From UBA6115 sp964534515 (GTDB taxonomy: Bacteria > Bacillota > Clostridia > Christensenellales > Aristaeellaceae), in contig CAZHPW010000011.1 in the NCBI GenBank assembly GCA_964534515.1, positions 1 to 32,764 of the forward strand: 32,764 nucleotides of DNA. Reading direction: 5' to 3'. Made by a program: the position numbers and the translations under genes. Position 1 is the first letter of the stretch. Each line of letters opens with the position of its first letter. Positions 1 through 5,202 of this stretch are shown here, piece after piece. The notes under the pieces are model-generated. The model made no database searches and was not told the origin of the DNA. It worked only from the letters and a program-made list of their open reading frames with translations.

Positions 1-1
1 T

Positions 2-439
2 TTGTGGCATGGCCGGATTGAGACCAGCCTCGCCCGCGCCAAGGAAGTCCGCCGCGTGGCCGAGAAAATGGTCACCCTGGCCGTGCGCGAGCATGATCAG
101 ACCGTCAACGCCAGCAAAGAATACCACAACGAAAAAGGCCAGATCGTCAAGATTGATGTGGTCAACGACGCCGCGAGCAAACTGCACGCCCGCCGCTTGA
201 TGATGGCCTACCTGTATGATGTCAAGGAACTGCGCAAGGACGACGAGTCCCGCAGCGAATACCGCGAGCGCACCAAGGACAACAAGCATCCTGTGGTGGA
301 GAAGCTCTTCCGCGAGTACGGCCCCAAATACCGTAAGCGCAACGAAGAAAAGAACGCCGCCGGTGGTTACACCCGCATCTACAAACTGGGGCCCCGCCGC
401 GGCGACGCCTCAGAGCGCGTGCTCATCGAAATGGTCTAA
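2..439 (+). CDS. rplQ: 50S ribosomal protein L17, 5'-truncated
   Basis: This is a structural protein of the large ribosomal subunit, placed near the peptide exit tunnel. The reading frame is open from the first bases of the window. The segment WHGRIETSLARAKEVRRVAE matches the conserved L17 core that normally follows about 20 residues of a basic N-terminus (MRKLGR...), so the beginning is lost at the contig edge. The TTG at position 2 is therefore most likely an internal Leu codon and not a start. Downstream, the YTRIYKLGPRRGDASE segment is the typical C-terminal L17 motif. The stop is TAA at 437-439, followed 21 bases later by an intrinsic terminator. In Firmicutes rplQ closes the rpsM-rpsK-rpsD-rpoA-rplQ cluster, so the end of that operon is expected just left of the window. 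Identity is secure. Confidence 0.97.
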   Translation: MWHGRIETSLARAKEVRRVAEKMVTLAVREHDQTVNASKEYHNEKGQIVKIDVVNDAASKLHARRLMMAYLYDVKELRKDDESRSEYRERTKDNKHPVVEKLFREYGPKYRKRNEEKNAAGGYTRIYKLGPRRGDASERVLIEMV

Positions 440-460
440 TTCACCATTACCACAAGCACC

Positions 461-484
461 AAAAGGCCTTCGGGCCTTTTTTTG
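461..484 (+). terminator. intrinsic terminator of rplQ
   Basis: The arms AAAAGGCC and GGCCTTTT close a TTCG tetraloop and run into a seven-T stretch. It lies 21 bases after the rplQ stop and ends the ribosomal-protein transcript. Confidence 0.93.
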
Positions 485-534
485 TTGCGTACAGGCAGGG
501 GGTGGACGAAGATAGGGGAGAAGACGGAGAGGCC

Positions 535-560
535 CTCCTTTTCTTTGAAAAGAAAAGGAG
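535..560. repeat. AT-rich perfect inverted repeat, 12-bp arms
   Basis: CTCCTTTTCTTT is followed after two bases by its exact complement, AAAGAAAAGGAG. There is no T-tract directly after it, so it does not look like an ordinary terminator. A second hairpin of the same style lies at 617-640 and a third at 22030-22055, which suggests a family of intergenic palindromes. Confidence 0.75.
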
Positions 561-616
561 CAAAAGAAACTTTAATCGGCATTTAACATAATATAGGATA
601 GATTTTAAAGTTTTTT

Positions 617-640
617 GGTCCTTTTTTTCAAAAAAGGACC
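617..640. repeat. AT-rich inverted repeat, 11-bp arms
   Basis: GGTCCTTTTTT and AAAAAAGGACC form the two arms around a short loop. It is preceded by GATTTTAAAGTTTTTT, a sequence close to the GATTCTAAAGTTCTT that precedes the hairpin at 22030. The 300 bases from 485 to 786 hold no gene, only this hairpin, the one at 535 and the promoter array at 685-748. Confidence 0.7.
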
Positions 641-684
641 GTTTCTCCCCGTTCCCTGTATTTTTGTTTCTTCGTCCTTGATTC

Positions 685-723
685 TTTACAATTCTATTAC
701 AAAACGACCACAAAACGACCACA
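685..723 (+). promoter_or_regulatory. four direct hexamers at exact 11-bp spacing (Pho-box-like operator)
   Basis: Four hexamers follow one another with five-base spacers: TTTACA (685-690), ATTACA (696-701), ACCACA (707-712) and ACCACA (718-723). An 11-bp period places every site on the same face of the helix. This is the arrangement known for OmpR-family response regulators, notably PhoP of Bacillus with its TT(A/T/C)ACA direct repeats. The array ends 19 bases before the -10 element, covering the place where a -35 box would be, as expected for a promoter that depends on an activator. The array is directly visible; the PhoP/PhoB assignment is inference. Confidence 0.6.
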
Positions 724-739
724 TAAACTGTTGGTTCTG

Positions 740-748
740 TGTTATACT
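740..748 (+). promoter_or_regulatory. extended -10 promoter (TG-N-TATACT)
   Basis: TG at 740-741, one base, then TATACT at 743-748. No recognisable -35 element lies 16-18 bases upstream; that zone is occupied by the hexamer array at 685-723. A start near 755 would put a small hairpin (GGCAC / GTGCC, 755-769) at the very 5' end of the transcript, ahead of the small ORF at 787. Confidence 0.6.
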
Positions 749-786
749 AACCCCGGCACAAACGGTGCCAGGGAGAAATTGTTAGT

Positions 787-945
787 ATGCAAGAAATTGT
801 TAAGATAAAAAAGGGCGGGGAAACCATGAACTGCCTGCGCGTGATAGAAGCCTCAGACCTGCCCTCGGGCAGAAGCCGCCGCTACCGGAACAGGGGCATC
901 AACGCCCGCCCGCGCAGCCGCCGCGGCCGGATACGGACCGCCTGA
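787..945 (+). CDS. small Arg-rich hypothetical protein (52 aa)
   Basis: This short frame starts with ATG at 787 and stops with TGA at 943-945. I do not recognise it. The N-terminal third (MQEIVKIKKGGE) is mildly basic. The C-terminal part is dominated by arginine (the last 26 residues hold 11 Arg), suggesting nucleic-acid or phosphate binding if translated. An AGGGAG at 770-775 lies 11 bases before the ATG, a little far. An internal in-frame ATG at 826 has GGGG five bases upstream and would give 39 residues. The frame sits about 30 bases behind the predicted transcription start of the 685-748 promoter, and this position is the main argument that it is real. It could instead be part of a non-coding leader for the gene at 1124. 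Confidence 0.4.
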   Translation: MQEIVKIKKGGETMNCLRVIEASDLPSGRSRRYRNRGINARPRSRRGRIRTA

Positions 946-1123
946 CAGACGTGTTTGAACTAATAAGAGATTAAGAACCGGAACCGGTCTCATGTAAGTT
1001 ACCGGATAGAGATAGAAAACTGAATACGACGGCCATCCTGCCGGGTATCTTTTACTTATCCATGAGGCGCGGTCTGCTGCCCATTGGAGAGGGATAAAAG
1101 TCTACAACGCGCGGGGGTGAAGG

Positions 1124-1348
1124 ATGCCCATGGACGAATTTAGTTATGAGAAGGCCAAGGACAAGGTCTGTGTGCTGTGGCTGGGCCGTGTGGTGATGAA
1201 CCTGAGTGGGGAGAAGGCGCTGGCCTTTCTTCTGCGTGTTGAGCAGGCGTCAGACGAGGAAGCGCAGCTGCACATGGCTAAATTGACCGGCAACTTCAAG
1301 CGCGGCAATGAGCGCCTGGCCAAGCGCCACCCCAGGAACAAAGGATGA
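1124..1348 (+). CDS. hypothetical protein (74 aa)
   Basis: This is a small soluble protein of unknown function, rich in charged residues, with no signal peptide or membrane span. The sequence VCVLWLGRVVMNLSGEKALAFLLRVEQASDEEAQLHMAKL looks like a short beta strand followed by helix, and the tail is basic. Two starts are possible: ATG at 1124, with GGGGG six bases ahead, or ATG at 1130, with GAAGG six bases ahead; both lie in one good ribosome binding region. A strong terminator follows at 1392. The 178 bases between the small ORF and this gene (946-1123) hold no other frame and no RNA that I recognise, so both could share the transcript from 743. I recognise no family. Confidence 0.6.
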   Translation: MPMDEFSYEKAKDKVCVLWLGRVVMNLSGEKALAFLLRVEQASDEEAQLHMAKLTGNFKRGNERLAKRHPRNKG

Positions 1349-1391
1349 GCCGGCTATCTGCTTTTGAGGATAGGAATAGACAAGGTATACT

Positions 1392-1431
1392 GCGCGCCTG
1401 CGTCCGGCAACAGCCGGGGTGGCGCGCTTTT
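1392..1431 (+). terminator. intrinsic terminator after the 74-aa gene
   Basis: The outer arms GCGCGCC and GGCGCGC enclose an inner CCGGC / GCCGG stem, followed by TTTT. It isolates the 787-1348 transcript from the nadD operon. Confidence 0.85.
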
Positions 1432-1473
1432 GTCCCGTATAGCCGCACAGTCCGGAAGTTACACAAGGACAGT

Positions 1474-1501
1474 TTGTGATTTTTAGTTTTCCGTGTATAA
1501 T
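1474..1501 (+). promoter_or_regulatory. sigma-A-type promoter of the nadD operon
   Basis: TTGTGA at 1474-1479, 16 bases, then a perfect TATAAT at 1496-1501. It sits 34 bases upstream of the GTG start of the NadD/YqeK protein. Confidence 0.7.
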
Positions 1502-1535
1502 CAAATTGGAGAGTTGATAGCACAAGGAGTTCAAT

Positions 1536-2705
1536 GTGCAGAAAATAGGCATCATTTGCGGAACCTTTGACCCGGTTCACCTTGGGCATATCAAGGCAGC
1601 CCAGACCGCGCTTGCTGCCCTGAGGCTGGACCGTGTGTTATTCGTACCCCTGGCCAAGCCCTTTACCCGCATCGCGGACGCAGCGCCTGAGCACCGGCGG
1701 GAGATGGTCCGCCTGGCCATCCAGGGCAATCAGGACCTGGGCATCAGCGACGTGGACATGGCTAACGTGCCCCGTTTCGCGGTGGATACGCTGACTTCCT
1801 TGAAAAAGCAATATCCTCACGCCCAGTTTGTCTACATCATCAGCGCCAACAAGGCCACCGGCATCCCCACCTGGAAGAACGCCGAAGCGCTTTATGGCTT
1901 GTGCAGTTTCGCTGTCTACCCCACCCCGGGCTACAACACCCGGGAATTGTGTGATTTTTTGTTGGCGCATGGCGCGCAGGCCGTGCCCCTGCCCATGGAG
2001 CCGGTCAATTTTACCTCCACGCGCATCCGCGCGCTCATCCGGCTGTTGTCAGACGCCCCGGGCAAATTGCAGCCCGAGGTGGCCGAGTACATCGCGGCCA
2101 ACGGCCTTTATCAACCGGATTATGAGCGCATGATTAGCCAGGCGGTCTCCCCAAGCCGCTTTATCCATTCCAAGGGCGTGCGCGTCACGGCGGCGCGCCT
2201 GGCCAGGCGCTATGACCTGCCCATGCAAAAGGCGGCGGTCGCCGGCATCCTGCACGACTGTGCCAAGAACATGGAATTGGCCCGCCTGCAGACCATTGCC
2301 CGGCAAACCCGGCTGACACAGGACCCGGTCACCCTGTCCTCAAACGCCCTGTTGCATGGCCCGGTCGGCGCGCAGGTGGCCAAGATGCGCTACCACATTT
2401 CCGACACCCACATTTTAAACGCCATCCGCTACCACACCACCGGGCGCGCGGGGATGCACCCCCTGGAATTGATTGTCTTTGTGGCAGACGCGATTGAGCC
2501 CTCCCGCAAATACCCGGGGCTTCAGGTGGTCCGTGAGCAGGCGGACACCGATGTGCGTCTCTCGGCTCTGACCTCTTTGGCCGGCACGCAGGAGTTTGTC
2601 AAAACCAAGGGCATGCAAAACAGCATCCTGTCCATTGAGGCGATAGAGGATTTAACGCACAGGCTCAAAACCCTTCCCTTGAAGGAAGATTTTAAGAACG
2701 CATGA
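1536..2705 (+). CDS. nadD: nicotinate-nucleotide adenylyltransferase fused to YqeK-type HD hydrolase
   Basis: Two enzymes are joined in one chain of 389 residues. Residues 1-190 are NadD, which makes deamido-NAD from nicotinate mononucleotide and ATP: GTFDPVHLGH at 9-18 carries the HxGH nucleotidyltransferase motif, and STRIR at 161-165 is the second ATP-binding motif. Residues 200-389 are a YqeK-like HD domain (H211, HD at 240-241, H274, H300, D318 in FVADAIEPSR), a family known to hydrolyse diadenosine tetraphosphate. In Bacillus nadD, yqeK and rsfS are separate neighbours; here the first two are fused. The start is GTG at 1536, because AAGGAG at 1524-1529 is correctly spaced for it. Around residues 101-113 ISANKATGIPTW replaces the usual GAD-x-x-x-x-x-PTW, an atypical substrate-site segment. 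Fusion and family are clear; activity of both halves is inferred. Confidence 0.93.
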   Translation: MQKIGIICGTFDPVHLGHIKAAQTALAALRLDRVLFVPLAKPFTRIADAAPEHRREMVRLAIQGNQDLGISDVDMANVPRFAVDTLTSLKKQYPHAQFVYIISANKATGIPTWKNAEALYGLCSFAVYPTPGYNTRELCDFLLAHGAQAVPLPMEPVNFTSTRIRALIRLLSDAPGKLQPEVAEYIAANGLYQPDYERMISQAVSPSRFIHSKGVRVTAARLARRYDLPMQKAAVAGILHDCAKNMELARLQTIARQTRLTQDPVTLSSNALLHGPVGAQVAKMRYHISDTHILNAIRYHTTGRAGMHPLELIVFVADAIEPSRKYPGLQVVREQADTDVRLSALTSLAGTQEFVKTKGMQNSILSIEAIEDLTHRLKTLPLKEDFKNA

Positions 2706-2748
2706 AGCAGGCCACGGCCTGAAAAATGTCACGGAAAGGGGTACTTAC

Positions 2749-3114
2749 ATGAAAGATCTCGATCTGGTAACCCAAATTTCCCAGTTGTTGTATGACAAGA
2801 AAGCGGATGACATCCTGGCGCTTCGCGTCGGCCACCTCACCGTGCTGGCTGACTTCCTGGTCATTGCCACGGGCCGCACGGCCATCGCCGTGCGCGCGCT
2901 GTGCGACCATTTGGATGAGTTTATGGCGCAAAAAGGGCTGGAACCCCGCCGGGTGGAAGGCAAGCAGGATGGCGCCTGGGTGGTCATGGACTATGCCAAC
3001 ATCATCGTGCATATCTTCAAGCCCGATGCCCGCGAGTATTATCACCTGGAACGGCTGTGGGAAGACGGGCAGAACCGGATTAAGCTGCCGTTTTTAGAGA
3101 AGCTGGAAGCCTGA
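2749..3114 (+). CDS. rsfS: ribosomal silencing factor RsfS
   Basis: RsfS (RsfA, formerly YqeL/YbeB) binds ribosomal protein L14 and blocks joining of the 50S and 30S subunits when nutrients run short. The 121 residues match the family's length and landmarks: DFLVIATGRT near residue 38, VRALCDHLDEF after it, WVVMDYANIIVHIF at about 78-91, and REYYHLERLW near 96. AAGGGG lies seven bases upstream of the ATG. It follows the nadD/yqeK gene by 43 bases, the order conserved in Firmicutes, and precedes the next gene by three bases, so it sits in the middle of an operon. No odd residues noted. Confidence 0.96.
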   Translation: MKDLDLVTQISQLLYDKKADDILALRVGHLTVLADFLVIATGRTAIAVRALCDHLDEFMAQKGLEPRRVEGKQDGAWVVMDYANIIVHIFKPDAREYYHLERLWEDGQNRIKLPFLEKLEA

Positions 3115-3117
3115 CAC

Positions 3118-3459
3118 ATGGCCATCCAACTCTATTTCAACAAGCGCAATTTTGATACGCAAAAGGCGGAGCGCTTCTTTAAAGAGCGGCGCATCCCCTA
3201 TCAATTGGTAGATTTATCAAAGCACCGTTTGGGGCAAAGGGAGGTGGAAACCTTCATCCGCGGGTCCTCCCCAAGGGGCATTCTGGACCTGGATGACATG
3301 AAAGTAAAATCGCACCCTGTCGCGTACACCAACCAAACCCAGAGCATCATTGACTATGTTCTGGAAAATCCGCGCCTGCTGCGCTCACCCATCATCCGCT
3401 CCGGCAACCAAATCATCATCGGCTTTGACGAGGAGCGGCTCTTAACCCTGAAACCATAA
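3118..3459 (+). CDS. ArsC/Spx-family protein lacking the active cysteine
   Basis: This 113-residue thioredoxin-fold protein belongs to the ArsC/Spx/YffB superfamily. Family features are the basic start, KAERFFKERRIPYQLVDL at 15-32, and LLRSPIIRSGNQIIIGFDEE near the C-terminus, where the Arg and the GF loop belong to the arsenate-reductase fold. The family normally has Cys around position 10-11 (K-C-x-x-T-x-K-A). Here the segment reads KRNFDTQKA, so the catalytic Cys is Asn and there is no Cys in the whole protein. It therefore cannot act as a thiol reductase and is more likely a binding or regulatory protein, as Spx is for RNA polymerase. It starts three bases after rsfS and is probably translationally coupled to it. 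Family call is good; function is unknown. Confidence 0.82.
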   Translation: MAIQLYFNKRNFDTQKAERFFKERRIPYQLVDLSKHRLGQREVETFIRGSSPRGILDLDDMKVKSHPVAYTNQTQSIIDYVLENPRLLRSPIIRSGNQIIIGFDEERLLTLKP

Positions 3460-3479
3460 TAAATTCTGGAGGAAACATC

Positions 3480-4883
3480 ATGAAGAAAATGTCCGTCATC
3501 CTGGCTGTTGTGGTGCTGATTGCCGCCATTTTAATCGGCGTCATGGTCAGTCAGAAGAACCAGGCCAACACCGCGCTGACCGCCGCCAATGACAAGGCCG
3601 CGGCGCTGCAGACCCAATTGGATACCGCACTTGGCAATGCCGCCACGGTTGAAGGCGAATTGGCCGAGGTCAAGACCCAGCTGGAGGAGATGAGCGCCAA
3701 GTCCGGCACCACCCAGGCTGAAATGGATGCCCTGGTGGCCCAGTTATCCTCCGCTCAGAACGAGCTTCTCTCCGCCAACGCGCAGCTGAGTGAAGCCAAC
3801 CTCAAGAGCCAGGAATTAACCGCGCTGATTGACACCACCGTGACCGAAAAAGGCCAGGTGAACTCCACCCTGGATGAGGCCTTAAAAGCCAAGGCCGATT
3901 TGGAAGCCCAGGTGACCCAGTTGAGCGCAAGCGCGCAGCTGCAGGCCCAGGAATCCGCCGCCAAATTGGAAAGCGTCACCAAGGAATTGGAAGCGCTGAA
4001 GGCCGATGCCGAATCCAAGGCCGCTGAGGGTGTTGCTGAGGTGGAGAAGTACAAGGCCGAAGCCGACCAGAAGGTGTCCGACCTGAGCGCCCAGGTGGCC
4101 GCGCTGACCGCGGACCTGGAGAAGTCCAAGGCCGATTTGACCGCCGCCCTCACCGCCTCTGAGGAAGCGGCCAAGGCGGCAGCCGAAGCCCCCGAAGAAG
4201 GCCAGCCTGACCCGGCGCTGGAAGAAGCTCTCAAGGCCAAGGCTGACCTGGAAGCCCAGGTGGCTCAGTTAACCGCGGATGCTGAAACCAAGGCCGCCGA
4301 GTTCCAGACCCAGCTGGACACCGCCAAGGCTGAAGCGGAAACCAAGGCCAACGAACTGACCGAGCAGGTAGCGCTCTTAACCGCCGAAAAGGAAGCCGCC
4401 GTGCAGACTGAGGGCGGCAACAAGTACGGCCTGGGCATGGTGACCAAGATTGGTTCTGTCGCCGACGCCACCGCCGAAAAAGCCGGCACAGCCCAGGTGA
4501 ACACCACGGTTGCCAGCCTGGTCCTGGACAGTGAAAACAAAATCGTGTCCGTGACCTGGGATGTGCAGCAGACCAAGATTCAGTTCTCCCTGGAGGGCAA
4601 GCCGGTTGACCTGCCCACTGAGCTGCTGACCAAGCTTGAAAAAGGCCCGGCTTATGGCATGGTGAAAGCCTCCGCCATCGGCAAGGAATGGAACGAGCAG
4701 ATTGCCGCCTTTGTTGAGTACGTCAAGGGCAAGACCGTGGACGAAGTGCTCTCTATCCCCGTGTATGAGCGCGATGCCAGCCACACCGCCGTTCCGGACG
4801 TGGAGGAGCTGAAAGCCTCTGTCTCCATCACCGTGGGCGACTACCTGGAGGCCTTGAAGAAGGCCGCCGACAACGCGAAATAA
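3480..4883 (+). CDS. membrane-anchored coiled-coil protein with C-terminal ligand-binding-like domain
   Basis: The protein has 467 residues. A single uncleaved-looking membrane anchor lies at residues 4-24 (MSVILAVVVLIAAILIGVMV). A long Ala/Glu/Lys/Leu-rich heptad region follows at about 30-315 and must form an extended coiled coil outside the membrane. A near-identical 12-residue segment, ALKAKADLEAQV, occurs twice, so the coil grew by internal duplication. Residues about 318-467 form a separate globular domain (KYGLGMVTKIGSV..., then AYGMVKASAIGKEWNEQ), of a type found in Firmicute lipoproteins and often labelled FMN-binding or pheromone-cAD1-like. It has no GAT(S/T) flavinylation motif. 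GGAGG sits eight bases before the ATG. It is the last gene of the nadD operon and is closed by a strong terminator. It may be a spacer that holds a sensing domain away from the membrane; this is inference. Confidence 0.75.
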   Translation: MKKMSVILAVVVLIAAILIGVMVSQKNQANTALTAANDKAAALQTQLDTALGNAATVEGELAEVKTQLEEMSAKSGTTQAEMDALVAQLSSAQNELLSANAQLSEANLKSQELTALIDTTVTEKGQVNSTLDEALKAKADLEAQVTQLSASAQLQAQESAAKLESVTKELEALKADAESKAAEGVAEVEKYKAEADQKVSDLSAQVAALTADLEKSKADLTAALTASEEAAKAAAEAPEEGQPDPALEEALKAKADLEAQVAQLTADAETKAAEFQTQLDTAKAEAETKANELTEQVALLTAEKEAAVQTEGGNKYGLGMVTKIGSVADATAEKAGTAQVNTTVASLVLDSENKIVSVTWDVQQTKIQFSLEGKPVDLPTELLTKLEKGPAYGMVKASAIGKEWNEQIAAFVEYVKGKTVDEVLSIPVYERDASHTAVPDVEELKASVSITVGDYLEALKKAADNAK

Positions 4884-4898
4884 GCAAACAATCCCGCA

Positions 4899-4929
4899 AA
4901 CCGGGCTGCCTTTAGGCAGCCCGGTTTTT
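4899..4929 (+). terminator. intrinsic terminator of the nadD operon
   Basis: AACCGGGCTGCC and GGCAGCCCGGTT pair around a TTTA loop and run into five T residues, 15 bases after the coiled-coil gene. Confidence 0.93.
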
Positions 4930-4933
4930 GTAT

Positions 4934-5049
4934 CTGAAAGCGTTTCAGTTTTCGGGTCAAACCGGGGTGAAAGGCAAGGATTCAGCCTGGAGATCTCCAT
5001 GTTATCAGCCATGAAAAGGGGGTACTTTCAGTCTCTGAAAAATAGTACC
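4934..5049. other. two related hairpins in the 4930-5202 intergenic region
   Basis: The roughly 270 bases before the beta-helix gene hold no convincing gene or promoter. CTGAAA / TTTCAG form a small hairpin at 4934-4948. A larger one at 5021-5049 has arms GGTACTTTCAG and CTGAA-AAAT-AGTACC, with an internal loop. Both use the same CTGAAA/TTTCAG pairs. I do not recognise a known riboswitch class. Confidence 0.4.
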
Positions 5050-5202
5050 TTAGGGCTATGTTCAAGGCGGGGGGCTTGGACGTATAAGGAATTTAGAAGC
5101 CTCTTGTTATTTTCTTTGCTGATGGGCAAACCAGGCAGGAAGCAGCCCTGGCGTGACAAGGTATCATAAAAACAGAGGCAGCACATAGAAAGAAGGATGA
5201 AT

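Noticed and set aside
447..722. 91-residue minus-strand frame in the 485-786 intergenic region
   Set aside because: It runs through the AT-rich palindromes and operator array, is low in complexity and has no ribosome binding site.
946..1123. A non-coding RNA between the two small genes
   Set aside because: No stable long helix or known RNA signature was visible; this stretch is left unassigned.
5120..5170. GGGCAAACC near 5125, the core of the c-di-GMP-I (GEMM) riboswitch
   Set aside because: The tetraloop stem, the second helix and the GACGCAAAGCC strand are missing, so the match is only nine bases.
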